Positions 1-12,012 of a stretch of DNA of 64,000 nucleotides are shown here, in pieces. The number at the start of each line of letters is the position of its first letter. Within the stretch, counting starts at the first letter, position 1. The translations under genes and the position numbers were made by a program. Where the stretch lies: contig JAJJXM010000008.1 of assembly GCA_024516155.1 (NCBI GenBank), positions 310,001 through 374,000 of the forward strand, read 5' to 3'. A model generated the notes under the pieces. The model was not told the origin of the DNA, made no database searches, and worked only from the letters and a program-made list of their open reading frames with translations. The DNA is from Pyronema omphalodes (lineage: Eukaryota; Ascomycota; Pezizomycetes; Pezizales; Pyronemataceae).

Positions 1-3000
1 TCAACATCCAGTAAAATTCACTCACAGACCGCCGCAAGCTGTGTCTCCCCAGGCATCCAGCCTCCAGGGGAAGCCGGATCTACCCCCGGCTGCCTATCAA
101 CTCGAATCACAGCTACAGTTACCCAGAGCAAACGTCGGATTTAAAATACAGTTGCTCTGATATTACATCCTCCTGGCCATTGAGAGTGAGCTGCGGTCAG
201 CTAGAAGGAGGAGTACACATGCCACTTGGAAAGCACTCAGCAGAGGCAAACACTGGCCGGTTGGGAATCCTGCCGCGGGTGAGGATTCCAAAGACGACTA
301 CTCGACGAGCATCATGATAGAGTACGACACCACATGTGGTGTGTTGCTTGCGAGGGTATTTGTGATCTGTTCAACGATATGTCAAGGGTTGGTCAAGTTG
401 CACTATGGTTGCGGCCTGTACGAGGCGGTTAGGGGCGGAGCCAGCGGAAGATGGAGGAATAGAGATCACCAGGATGAGGAGATAGATAGGCACGACGATG
501 AAAGAGAAGGCATAGGTAAGGATGTCGATCTGTATTTTGTTGGTCATTGGGCAGGATTTATTTCTGAGCTATCATAACAATTATTTTCTCTATAGGTACT
601 TTGCCACCGCAAAAATATCGAGAATTTAGTGTTCTCGATGTTGGATATCCAGACCAAAAGTTAGAAGGGAAAGTGGAACAGGTCTTTAGCTAACTCCCCT
701 AACTGTAGGCTCACCGTAGCCCCCGTACACCTGCCCAAAAAGCAACGCCAGAAAGTTTACAATGCATTTATCTATGCAAACGCCAGTGTAGCCAGCCGTT
801 GACTTTGGACCAGAGCTTGCCTGGACAGGTCTCAAATGCTTCTATGCGCTAGCGAGGTCTGGTAAGGATGTGAAGTTTGTTGTTTAGCGATATCTATGGA
901 CAAGAACGATGTCCAGTGAGGTATTGGATGAAGCCGGTTGAATCCCCGATACCTTGTATCCGCCGCTTTAACATGTGTAGATATAGTGCTCCATATTGAA
1001 AAGAAGTATAGCCTGGAGGGGACAAATTACAGCTTATGTTGCAGGATATTTGTTGGTCTCGTGGATTGAAGAGAGAGCTGAGGACACAGAATCACTATCT
1101 TGCGACCCCTTGGTTCGCAGGTCTATCCCGAGGCTCTCCTATCTTTTTTTATCCCGGAAGACTAACTCAAAAAGGAATTTATATTGAGTCCATCCAGGCA
1201 GCCATAATTGCCTTTACCTTGCGGACAAGGCAGTTTCGTATCGTCGATGCTTTGCAGAGGTCTTGTCTGAGCTATGGAGATATCGCGGATTGTTGGTTTC
1301 CGCAGAAGGTGCTGGGAAAATGACCAGTCGCTTCCATGCCGAGCAAAGGTTACCGAAAAAGCGAGATGATACCTACTCTACGCAAGCTTGGTCGTCCAAC
1401 CTCAATGAGGGATTCTCTCGGCGCGGAATATTTTGCCGTGGTCTGGCTACGATTTTGAGACGAGACGATGCAAACAAAAGCCCATGAAGAATGCTAATCT
1501 GATCACCAGGGCAGAACAAATGTCGGTTGGCTCAGAGACAGCCATGGTTCCCCCGCTTATCGTTGTGGAAACTCCACAATGCAAGCCAGGGGCCGCAATG
1601 AAACATAACTGGCTAGGAATATCAGCCAGGTGTAACAAAGCACCAGCCGAAACACCTAGACAACACTGTCGAACATCAAGTTAAGGTCTCACGAGGGTGT
1701 AATAAAGTTTCCTTCGGTCAACAGGAGAACACTTGTGACGGGGTCCACAAAGACTGTGCTCAGGCAGCAAGTTGAAGTTGCTGTTTTCTGATGCATTGTT
1801 AACTCCCTGCTTACGAAACCACCGTTAAGAAGTAGCCACCGTTAAAAAGTAGCCCTAATTCGAATTATAATATTCCCTCGGCAAACAGATCTTTCTAGGG
1901 AATTTGAAATTACCGACAGCACAGCATGCGAACTCCTTGGCTCGCATAGTTATCTCTATCTTTCACCCTTTTTTCTTCGCCATTTGCTCGAAAATTAACC
2001 ATCGAAGGAGAGGAGGTGACAAAACCCTCAAAATCGTCCAGGGTATTTTGTTAAACCCTAAAATTGTGGCGGCTTTGATACATGAACACCCCCTGCAAGT
2101 CGACATCCCGTTGGCAACCTGAGCGCCCTGGTGTGAGCCGGCCAATACCTGGTGTGTGCCTCCAGGTTTTCCTATCCCGGTCTAAGCCCGCCTATATCTA
2201 AACGTCCGTATCACTCGGGGGACCTGGATTCCGGGCCTGATATGACAGTTGATTACTGGAACAGGAAGTGAGAGAACGATTTGAAGGAGGGCAAAAACTT
2301 TCATGCTTACCCGTAGCTAGTGGATGGATTGGAAATGGTAGCGACATAACTGAGGGTAAACCCGTAGTTTTCCCGCAGTTTGTACAGCTGGATTTCAAAT
2401 GGGACCACTACAATGGCTCCGTAGGACCATTCTGCCTATGTATGATGCGTACATACTCTACAAAGGTACGTCGGATGGTCGATGGAAGTTGATCAGTCGG
2501 TCTTACTTTAGCTACGCCGGAATGTGTGGTACTTTGCCGAGCATCGTCGGGTTTTCCTGCACTGACATGACGTGCTTAACTTCAATTTTAGTTTGCAAGG
2601 AAAAAAAAGACTCCGTAAAGTTTGCGATTCGCTGAAATGGATGAGCCAAGGGAGGGTCTTGCGGTCTGCGGGTTACAGCCTGCAGCTTGTGGGCGAGACC
2701 CCGCAAGTTCACGAGCCCCGGGATGAACGTATCATCTTGGACGAAGGAGAGTTTAAAAACATGGGCCAAATAGGGAGGTTCTGCAACAAGGCACGGTCTT
2801 CCTTTAGTGTTGACAAGGGGTTGCATGCGCAATGAGGAAGTGTGGTTCTGCAAATTCCGTTCCATTTTCTAACCCACAGCTAAAGGGCATAATCCAACGG
2901 GCATGAGCTATGTACCGGCCTATGGATCATTCGGTTACAGATTTTATTAACATAGATTTAAATTATTCATTCTGGGTTTCAAGAGATGTGTTTTTGTTTT

Positions 3001-4312
3001 GTCGCAGTCAATCCTAACTGCTATCCAGAGGTTGACAGAAGCCAATTGCATTGGCCCGTTCTTTGTTTACATTGGGGAAGCACAGAATTAGCATGTTTTT
3101 GCTCATGTGCTTCCATTAGTGTCTTTACCATTACAGTTCTAGTTTGGTGTTATGACATTTCTGCGGCAACGGCGCTCAAAGAAGAATATGCTTCGTTACG
3201 GAATCTTCCTATTAAACATCCTCGAAAAAGAGAGTTTTTCCATAGCTAAAAATCAGCTACACTAACCGGGACCAGAAATAGAGGAACAATTAGCTTTACG
3301 CGTAGGGCAGCAGCGGTTATGATGAAGGATTAGATCTCAGACACCCTTCGGTGAGGATCGGCCGCGAGATTGTCCTGCGAACTCCTCAGCTGCCTTCTGC
3401 AGCACCGCTATCTCTGCAGTTCGCCAGCGCGCCGCATTACCCCACTGATAATCACTGGTTCTTCGACTGAAATTCCTCTTTTCGAATACATACATAATTT
3501 TTGACTATTTCAGGACGTTGGAAATGATGGATATTTTTTTTGATACATGGAGCGGGGAAATGAGTGAGTTGGTTAACATCATGCTGTACCATGCTGCCGC
3601 CTGATAGAAGAATTCGCTGCATAAGGTCGGCGGACATGACTGCATGTGTGCGTTATGGTTCGCAACCCTTGAGAAGGCGGGTTTTCTGCCAGCTGACTCT
3701 TTGCAGTCTTACATTTCCCCCCCTCTATCCGTTATCGAACACGGTTAGTGGGGTGGTTGCAGCGAGGAAAGACCTAAATGAAATGTTGGCAAAGATGCTA
3801 AAGGGGGGGTGGGGATTGGTAGATTGTGCAACAATTTCCATTCGGGGGTCATTTTTGGGGGGGAGCGGATTGACACATTGCGTATTGGACTGTGATCCAG
3901 ACTGGTAGGGTGTTAGGTGGGGAAGGTAGTTATTGTGATGGATTTGATCTGATCTCCTACTCGTACTCTTACAGCACATGCTGTGGGTTGTAACAGGAAG
4001 AAAGATTTACGGGATCGACAGCGCATTACAAAGTTGTAGGATTGGGACAGGATGTGATACAGGTGAGTTCTTTTTGCGGGTTTTTTGGTCGTGTAAACAT
4101 GCTTACGGGCAGGAACACATTGAGTACACCCGTGGCCGGGGTATGGGAATCGAGAATTGAGGAAGGTATCTATCATCAGCGCGTACGTCCCGAGATCAAG
4201 GCTTCGGAGAAGGAAGATGACAGGACCGGACAACGCCGGACAGGTTGGAAACGGAACAAATCACAACGTGCTTAGAATTTAGGACCTGTGGGACGCGTTG
4301 GGACCTTCTTAC
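1..4312. other. no supportable gene
   Basis: I see no recognisable gene here. All open frames are under 120 codons, overlap one another on both strands and resemble no family I know. A splice-like pair (a GTACGT donor near 2465 and a pyrimidine-rich acceptor near 2590) may mark an old intron, but the flanking frames give no recognisable protein. The stretch is best read as intergenic or decayed sequence. Confidence 0.5.
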
Positions 4313-4452
4313 CCTTCGGATACTGATTGGAGACTCTTGACTGAGCAAAGTGCATTCTTCCGATACTGGAGACAGACTCTGGACTGAGCAAAGTGCATTC
4401 TTCGGATACTCGAGACACTGGACCCCAACAAAACTGCATGCTTCGGATAACA
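4313..4452. repeat. minisatellite, about 43-bp unit, 3+ copies
   Basis: A unit beginning CTTCGGATACT and ending GAGCAAAGTGCATT recurs at about 4314, 4358 and 4400, followed by a partial fourth start at 4440. The first two full units are the closest; the third has drifted (CAACAAAACTGCATG replaces GAGCAAAGTGCATT). No coding role is apparent. Confidence 0.75.
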
Positions 4453-5215
4453 GTAATGCCAGACAAATTACAAACTGTTTCTCGGCCCGACCCTTAAGCT
4501 GCAACAAAGTACTGATATGGGAAAAGGTGCATATAGCTATCAACTCCTTCCATGTACCCCCACCGGTCCATCCTCCTGAATTTCGGTGGTTGAAGGTTAC
4601 ACGTCTAGGAAGGAATACATTTTGGGAGCACCAAACAGACTCAGGAGCTCTTAGTATGGGATAGTCTGGCGTGGACAATCAAGCTAGAAACTACAAACCG
4701 AAATACCTATCATATGGTGCGCAATTCCGCCGGAATTACCGTAAAACCCCCGCAGGATGGTTCGCAAAATTGAACCAACAAACTAAAAATCCCAAATCCG
4801 AATTTCCCACTGTTTAAAGGGATGGGATTTATCATTCCGGTCGACCGGAGTTGAGTTTATGGTGCCAATGGCTATTCAATTTCCTCGCCACGGTATTTCC
4901 TTTTGACTATTACAATAACAGCTACTTTAGGGGTTATGTTACTCCCATCGCAAACACGATGGATATCGCTCGGGGCGGTGGAATTATCGAACTCCTGTCT
5001 ACATAGTCTAGCCTTTCCTGTTATGCCACTAGGTACTATATCAACGTACAGGCAACGGAACTTGACGTCTATGTATGCAGGTCTCCAACATATTTTAGGT
5101 TGTGAGTTTCTCCTGCCCAGGCTTGCCAAGCCATTTTCAAATTGAGGACTTTGATTCCATAGCAAGTCTCTACGGACTGTTTACCGATGAACCTAGATTC
5201 ACATAGGTAGGTCTC

Positions 5216-5252
5216 ATTACTTTACTTTACTTTACTTTACTCTGCTCTGCTC
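5216..5252. repeat. (TTTAC)n then (TCTGC)n microsatellite
   Basis: About five copies of TTTAC pass directly into three copies of TCTGC/TCTGCTC, as seen by reading the sequence. Confidence 0.85.
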
Positions 5253-6057
5253 TAGACCATCTTTCAGTTTCGGATTGGTTCAGGAAAACTTAAAGGGGAG
5301 AACAACCTCCTCTCTCCTTCTCATCATCATCATCTGTTTGTCTAGCCCCCCCTCCAAGACGGATCACGAAATACCGAAGGAGACATACCGGAAATAAATG
5401 TCGGTAGTTGTATGCACCATACTTAGTAACTTAGTATAACTTTTTTAGTTACCTAGCCCGAATTTTTTTTTTTCGGGGTCCCTACGTCAGGTACATCAAC
5501 AAGTTTGAAGCTAGTTTAAGGTAACTTAGGTCTTCCGCTCTGCAAAAAAAGAAAAAAAGAAGAAAAGAAAAAAAAAAAAACAGAGTTTTTAGCTTGGTTT
5601 ATGCATGGTTTGAACTATGAATTTATGCGCATAGTTAGAGTGCTTTCGGGTACTTTAGTGTCAACACATACATATGTATGTACGTATATAGTGCCTAACT
5701 GAAATAGCTAAGGTGTCATGGGCATATGGTGGGAGATACATAGCTAGGTAGCTACAGTATGATGTTGCCCGTAATTTGGGTTGCTTTGTTTGTGACCTAG
5801 GAAATCAATGATGGAGTGAACAATATATATTCGAGTCCCTATATACCCAGTCAAACTTAGGAATGCTTTCTCTTATATATAACATACATACATATTCCTG
5901 TAATAAATTTCCGAATCACTGTAGTTTCATCCAGAGATAGTTCTGAAGTAACTTCTATGACATCAGTCGCAGCGACAGAAAGAAGAAAAGAAAAAAAATC
6001 ATCATCCCTCTATCCTTCCATCCCTCTATCTCTAGTATGTATCTATCTATGGCATCC

Positions 6058-6088
<31 letters not shown>
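6058..6088. repeat. (CTAT)n microsatellite
   Basis: Near-perfect CTAT tetranucleotide array of about eight copies. Confidence 0.9.
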
Positions 6089-6418
6089 CACCTCTCCCTA
6101 CCAGTCATTTAATCACCCTGGAAGCAGTAGGCAGTCTTCAAACCAAACTCAATCCCCAATACCCAACAACCAGCAACCAGTGAGCGAAGACCGATGACAG
6201 CAAGCCACAGACTAATCTATATCATTAGCATTTTCTAGCAGTAACAATAGCAGTCTATAGCGTTATGTATGGTGCACCATATGTACGGAAAAACCCTTAG
6301 TAAGTCGGTAAATTGGTAAGTTGGTATGGGCACCCGATATATGGTGTATGGTGTATACCTGTAGCGTAGATTCTAGAGCTTGTATGGTGTTGGTGGGTAC
6401 ATAGGGATAGAGATAGGT

Positions 6419-6493
6419 TATGCTATGGCATGGCAGGTATGCTATGCTATGGCAGGCATGCTATGGCAGGTATGCTATGGTAGGTATGCTATA
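6419..6493. repeat. imperfect ATGCTATGGCAGGT tandem repeat
   Basis: Units of roughly 14-19 bp built on ATGCTATGGCAGGT recur four to five times with small length changes. Confidence 0.75.
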
Positions 6494-7259
6494 CTACGGT
6501 TCATACTACATAGCGCCAAAGACAAAGGGCACGGTCCTAATTGCGACCGTGGGATTATGATGATGGTATGGTATCTATAGTCTGCAGATAAAAAGAAGCT
6601 AACTATTAGACGGGCTACATATGGGGCACCATACCCTGTGCTAATGAATCGTTTGGGTTTTGGGTTATGGATGGCTTTGGCTTTGGGGTTGGGGCTATGG
6701 ATGGATAGGATGGATGGGGGGGATGGATGTTCGGGGATGAAACGGGAGCTATGATGTATGTATGTATGTAGGTATGGCTAGGGGTTAGTTTAAATCGCTT
6801 CTTCTTTTTTTTTACTTTTGTCTTGACCTTGACCTTTAATTTTCACTGCTGTTTGGTCGGTATAAGCTAAGCTAAGCTGAGCTAAATTGAGATAAATTGA
6901 GCTAATCTGCAATAAGGAGAGGCTACAAGATATGCGCAAGAGAGGGAGAGAGGTGGGATATGTCAACGGGGAAAGCTTCCTTAAAATGCGATAACAATAA
7001 CCAGAAGACCAAACTAAAAAAAAAAAAAAGTAAAAAAACACTAAACATCATTTAAGTCCGAAGAGGTTATTGAACTTAGGGGATGGGACCTAGATTTATG
7101 CGTCTAGAATTAACTTTACCCGGTGTATGAAAACAACGAATAACGAGGTTTTTTACGTAATATTTTTTCTTTGGAAATAGTTAGAATGTGAAGCGGTGCT
7201 TTGAATGGGTTTTTGTTTAACGCCGTTTTGGTTTCTGTTGGAGGTTATTAGTTTTACTG

Positions 7260-7317
7260 TTTTTTTTTTTGGGAGGGCGGGGGGGGGGGGGGGGGGGGGG
7301 GTGGGGGGGGGGGGGGG
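7260..7317. repeat. T-run followed by 47-bp G tract
   Basis: Eleven T residues are followed by a tract that is G except for one A, one C and one T (7271-7317). A tract this long is unusual in nuclear DNA, could form G-quadruplex structure, and is prone to length error in sequencing. Confidence 0.9.
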
Positions 7318-8231
7318 TTATCATTAACTCCCGTAGTGAAGATTTTTCCGTCTCTATCAGAGCTATCTATCTATCTCCATAAACTACCCATGGTCAATCA
7401 TACATATATCCATACAAATAAAATCCCTACCAATAACACCAACCAAAATATATCCATCCTTTCATATACCTTTATATACCCTTATATAACACATATCATA
7501 TATATATCAGCAATCTTAAACCCAGCATATCGATATATAACCTACCTTCTATACAGCCAATAACGAATGAAAACCCTGGTATTCTTAATATGTCGACTAT
7601 CGTTGGATTTGAAATTTGAAACTTTGGGAATTGGAAATTGGAAATTGGAAATTATGGTAGGTTTAATGTGATGTGATTGATGGAGGGTAACTAGTAACTA
7701 GTAGTTATCGGCTTTGTTTTAGACTCTTATTTTTAGTTACAATCACATCTATTTCAGAAAATTGTAGAACTGCGATATAAAGTTTTGATATTTGGTAGAG
7801 ATGACACTATGGTTGGTTACTGGGTTGTTTATGGTACTATGGTGGGAGGAAACCATGGAATTGGATATATATGTATAATGTATAGAAGTGAACCTGTTGT
7901 TGGTAATATGGCTGTATCATAGCATACTTCGTCTGATCTATTCGATAGTAATTAACCAATATAAGAGCAAGTAGGAGTAGGAGAAGCTGTAACGCAAGTA
8001 AGAGACGCTACAAAATATGATATAGAAAGTTGATGCAATGACTTTGGGGGGTAATATTTTGTGGCTATGATGTCATAACGAAAAAACGAAGTAACAGAAT
8101 AACGAAATAACGAAGAAAGGAAGAACAGAATAACGAAAGAAAACAACAACGGAATATATAATGGAATGAAGCAACTACACACATATCTTATCAACAAGCT
8201 ATAAGTCTTGAAGCTTGAGCCAAACACCCTT

Positions 8232-8268
8232 CCTATACTCTATACTCTATACTCTGTACTCTATACTC
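8232..8268. repeat. (TATACTC)n heptanucleotide repeat
   Basis: Five near-identical copies of CTATACT, one carrying an A-to-G change. Confidence 0.85.
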
Positions 8269-8837
8269 CAAACCCTCAAAATTTGTAATGCTATCTCTAT
8301 ACTCTGATACCTTTCTGGTCCACCAATTCAAAATCTACCGGTTTTGTATACGAAGTGATAGCTGGTTATGAGGATGGGAATAATAACTAACTCTATATTC
8401 TACATGGAAACATAGCACAGCATAGCAGGGCATAGCATGTACCCAGCCATCATCAACACACCCCATCAACCCTAAATATCAACTCCTTAAGCATCCTCAT
8501 CAAACCGTAGAAACATCCAACATCCACATCCATAACACCAAACCAGAACACCAAACACCAAACAATAAATCACAGTTCTAAATATCTATCCATTTCTATC
8601 CATTTCTTTAATCCTCCTCAACTCATATCCTTTAAAATATAACCCGGTTCCTTTGTTTATTCCTTTGCTTCGGAGCAGCTTTATGCTTCCCATCTTCCCC
8701 TATTTATGTCATGAACTGTTGTTTTCTGATATGTGTATATGTATATATATGCCGCATGTCATTGATCCTTTAACTAACCCCCCCCCCCCTCCCGAAAGGT
8801 TAAAAAAATTTAGTCTTGGCTATATACCATACCATAC

Positions 8838-9045
8838 CTTTCCCCCCTCCTTATCCCCCTCCTTATCCCCCTCCTTTTCTCTATTCCCCATCCCCCTCCT
8901 TATCCCTCCTTATCCCCCATCCCCAGTCCCCATCCCCTCAACCCTCAACCCTCAACCCTCAACCCCTCAACCCTTCATCCAGCAACAGCAGCAACAGCAG
9001 CAACAGCAACAGCAGCATATACCCTCCACCCCCCCCCCCCCCCCC
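8838..9045. repeat. pyrimidine-rich tract, CCCTCAA and CAGCAA repeats, poly-C
   Basis: Several low-complexity blocks lie in series: CCCCCTCCTTAT repeats, then CAACCCT repeats, then a CAG/CAA array near 8980-9016, then a poly-C run near 9031-9044. An open frame across them encodes only Pro/Ser/Gln runs and is not supported as a gene. Confidence 0.8.
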
Positions 9046-9129
9046 AGTCCCAACCCCCACGCCGTTTCGATCCTTCACTTGATGTTACTTTTTATGATAC
9101 CGGAGTTTCCCGGCGATATCGGTAGCGGA

Positions 9130-9303
9130 GTTTTTGAATCTGACTTTGACTTCGAGTTTGGCTAGGACTACGGCTAGGACTGCAACCACGGCTTCGAGTT
9201 TGACTACGACTACGGCTAGGACTGGGACTGCAACTATGGCTTCGAGTTTGACTACGACTTCGAGATTGGCTAGGACTACGATTACGGCTACGGCTACGAT
9301 TGT
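9130..9303. repeat. GACTWC/GGCTAC hexanucleotide repeat, left part
   Basis: Hexamers related to GACTAC, GACTTC and GGCTAC are strung together. The array was split by the LINE-like insertion that begins at 9304, and the remnant resumes at 10811. The same hexamer family recurs at 14578-14662. Confidence 0.75.
9290..9303. repeat. target-site duplication, left copy
   Basis: ACGGCTACGATTGT at 9290-9303 is repeated exactly at 10811-10824, flanking the LINE-like insertion. Fourteen bases is typical of target-primed reverse transcription. Part of the motif also occurs by chance in the surrounding hexamer array, but ACGATTGT does not. Confidence 0.75.
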
Positions 9304-10810
9304 TTGATTGATTGATTGATTGATTCTTAAACGTTCCCAACCGTAAGGTTATGACGTGGTCTGTGTTTATATACATCTTTAGGCCCCGGTCTGTAATCCC
9401 GGAGGCCTACTGGGAAAAGCCCCAGAGCATTCTTCATTGTTTGGGGCCACAGCACCCTGGTGTTCTCCATGCTGATTTTCTTTCGCGTCAATATAGTCTA
9501 GAGCCCTGTACGCTCAATTATTATTCCGCCTAGTCATTCACCTCATTCCTCTTCCCTTCCCTTCACATCTAAATCCTTTTTTTTTTTTCTTTTTTCTTTT
9601 CTTGGGCCTTATACTACTGCCGGGCTACTTCTTCCCCTTCTCTCCTCCTCCGTCCCTCCGCCTGCTCGGGCCTTCTTTTTGAGCCTTCGTGCTGCCCCTC
9701 CTTGCCTCTCTCTTCGGGCTCTTGTCGTCGGTGTGATTAGTTGAAGGTGGTCATTGCCTAAGACAATCTGGACATTAATTCCTCCACTTTTGACAACCTC
9801 TGCCCAGGTTTTCTTTGTGGGAGTAGTCGTTGGTTTGGGTTGGTAGGTGCTCTTTCCCCTCCTACCAGTCTTTATTGTTGGGGTATTGTCGTTATTTGGA
9901 GCTGCCTTCTGGTTGCTTGTCTGTTCACTTCTCTTCTTCCTCCGCATTGTCTTGCCTTCCACTATCTTCCAACCTTCGCCTTCAGCAGGGGCAGTGCTAG
10001 GGACGTCCGGAAGAGGTGTGACCTGAGGAGATACTTGAGGAAGAGAGTTGGGTAATGTTTCGGTTGGGGTTATGGCAGGTGAACATGGGGGATACTTGAT
10101 CTTTAGAGCATCAAGTTTGTCCTGGGCAGTGGTGGTTGCATGTATCGAGTGCATCAAGCTATGCTCTGGTGATGCATTGCGTCGTTGTTTATGGGTCATT
10201 AGTCGTTGGGTTGTGTCAGATGTTGGTTCGATGTCTTGATGGCCGGAGCGTCGCTTTCTCTTAGTGTTCGGGTTGAGAACAGCATCCAAGACATCTTGGA
10301 TATCATTATGTACGATGGACAGTTGCGTTGTCATCTCCTCCATTGAGGCAGAGGGGGCCATGATCTCCGGGGAGGGAGGGGCTGACTTTGCTGTGTGCTC
10401 GTCGAATTTCTGTGTGAGGGCGTCCACGGCAACTTTGAGGGCTGCCGTTTCTGCTCTGGAGGCCTCATTCGCCTGGCGCAGTATAGTGTTCTCAGACAAC
10501 ACTGCCTCCATCTGCTTCAGGGTACCTTCTAACATATTGTTGAAGTGCTCGAGGTGTGCATTGGTACATTCATCCATCCGGACAATTGTATCACGGATTT
10601 CTTTTGTTGTCTCCGAGGTTCTATGGATATAATTCACCATTTCTTTTGTCGTGTCACCCCATAGGAAAGCTGTTTTTGCCAGGGTCGCATTCGTTGTCCG
10701 AAGAACCTGCAAGAGTGACAATTCATCATCGTCATCTCCATTGTTGCTTCCATCAAGAGTAGGATTGGTCTCATCGAGAGGAAGGTCTCCAAGTGCGTGA
10801 AAGGCGTTGC
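9304..10810 (-). mobile_element. gag-only LINE-like element with (AATC)n tail
   Basis: The 1507-bp insertion is bounded by a perfect 14-bp duplication. Read on the minus strand it starts inside an open gag-like frame, continues through a purine-rich 3' region, and ends in about five AATC units, a simple-repeat tail typical of some LINE elements. Just before the tail is CATAACCTTACGGTTG, which recurs with one mismatch beside the tail of the element at 30420-30728. No reverse transcriptase or endonuclease frame is present, so this copy must have moved in trans or is a 5'-truncated, internally shortened copy. Confidence 0.7.
9609..10810 (-). CDS. ORF1 (gag-like) of LINE-like element, 5'-truncated
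   Basis: The frame is open from the element's 5' boundary to a TAA at 9609, about 400 codons. No ATG stands near its beginning, so the true N-terminus appears to be missing. A predicted coiled-coil lies in the N-terminal third (around the LSENTILRQANEASRAE stretch), followed by a Pro/Ser/Thr-rich linker with basic clusters. Near the end is TWAEVVKSGG, resembling the TWAxVxxxG motif common in ORF1 proteins of fungal non-LTR elements. The C-terminus is Arg/Lys-rich. No CCHC zinc knuckles are visible, unlike the degenerate ORF1 at 50551-51993. It probably binds RNA. Its intact frame over 1.2 kb suggests recent insertion. Assignment as ORF1 rests on motif and context, not on a database match. Confidence 0.6.
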
Positions 10811-10824
10811 ACGGCTACGATTGT
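10811..10824. repeat. target-site duplication, right copy
   Basis: Exact second copy of ACGGCTACGATTGT. Beyond it the sequence continues as GATTTGACTTGG, consistent with the pre-insertion hexamer array. Confidence 0.75.
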
Positions 10825-11582
10825 GATTTGACTTGGATATATCATATACAGGACTCTACAGGACTATACAAGACTATATATCACCTGACGACTATCCATA
10901 AAGACCATAACTACTAGATGATGTATAGTAGATGATGTATACAAGATGATGTATAATAGATGATAGATGATACATATACACTGGATTAAAGTACATATAT
11001 AACAAATCAAAGTACATATGTATATCTACTATACTATCTAGTATTTCAAGATCAGTATGATATAAACTGAATATGATGCCCAGGTACACAAAATCGGTAT
11101 ATAAATATATAAATACATTAATAGATCAATAGATAAACAAACTAACAGATACTTTTTAGTCTTCTTTTAATCCCGTTTATTCATTTATTTGTTTATTTGT
11201 TTATTAGTTTTGTTTTGTGGTTATCGGTTTTGAATTGAAATCTATACTTCTCTTAAAAGTGGCAGAATTGATTGGGCTTATGTTTTTTTTCTTTTTAATT
11301 TATTTATTTATTCTCTTCCTACTATACTGTACTACACTGCATTGTAGTTCCATTGAATCAATCCCGCTATGCTAGGATTTTCATATATGACGTCCCTTCC
11401 CCTACCCCTTTCCCTTCCTCTTCCTTCTCATTTCTCTTTCCCTATCCTTCCTTTCTTTCACCAGATCTCTTCTTTGACCAGATCTCTTCCTAAACGCCAT
11501 AATGACGCTTCATAATGACGCTTCATAATATTGCCTATCTATTGACTGATTGATGACTGATAATTGCTTCAAATATGTTGTT
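10825..11582. other. AT-rich gene-free stretch
   Basis: Contains GATGTATA-type repeats near 10915-10975 and TTTA runs. I see no gene. Confidence 0.6.
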
Positions 11583-11589
11583 TCTCGAT

Positions 11590-11665
11590 AGCTTATATCC
11601 AACTATAGTCCATAGTCCATAGTCCACACACCGTCCATAGTCCATAGTCCATAGTCCACCATAAA

Positions 11666-11703
<38 letters not shown>

Positions 11704-11710
11704 CCATAAA

Positions 11711-11752
<42 letters not shown>

Positions 11753-11772
11753 TCATAGTCCATAGTCCATAA
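11590..11772. repeat. (CATAGTC)n heptanucleotide repeat
   Basis: More than 20 copies of CATAGTC are interrupted at intervals by CACCATAAAC. All frames stay open because seven is not a multiple of three and the unit lacks stops in most phases, so the apparent ORFs on the minus strand (YGLWTMD repeats) are artefacts. Confidence 0.9.
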
Positions 11773-11920
11773 CCGAAAATTAATCACAGATTGATCACAG
11801 ATTAACCATGATACCAATGTCCATATCTATACCTCCTCCCACCAGCACCGCTACCGCCATATCACCATCACCATCACCACGGTATACCCAACAAACTGCT
11901 CAAACCAACGCACCTAGTCC

Positions 11921-12012
11921 GTCAGTAAGTCAGTAAGTCAGTAAGTCAGTGGTCTTTCTTTCTGTTTTTCTGTTTTTCTGTCTTTCTTTCATTCTGTTTT
12001 TCTGTCTTTCCA
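11921..12012. repeat. (GTCAGTAA)n and (TTTCTGTT)n repeats
   Basis: Four copies of GTCAGTAA are followed by a C/T-rich array of TTTCTGTTTTTCTG units. Confidence 0.8.

Larger units (their letters stand above)
4453..9288. other. gene-free, simple-sequence-rich stretch
   Basis: No convincing gene. The sequence is AT-rich with many short tandem repeats (listed separately), A- and T-runs, and a long G tract. Open frames here are short or are translations of simple sequence. Confidence 0.6.

Noticed and set aside
8653..9165. 170-codon plus-strand frame with Gln run
   Set aside because: Low-complexity Pro/Ser/Gln translation of simple repeats without start context or family.
11535..11817. Overlapping minus-strand open frames rich in YGLWTMD
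   Set aside because: They are translations of the CATAGTC heptanucleotide array and would stay open in any phase.
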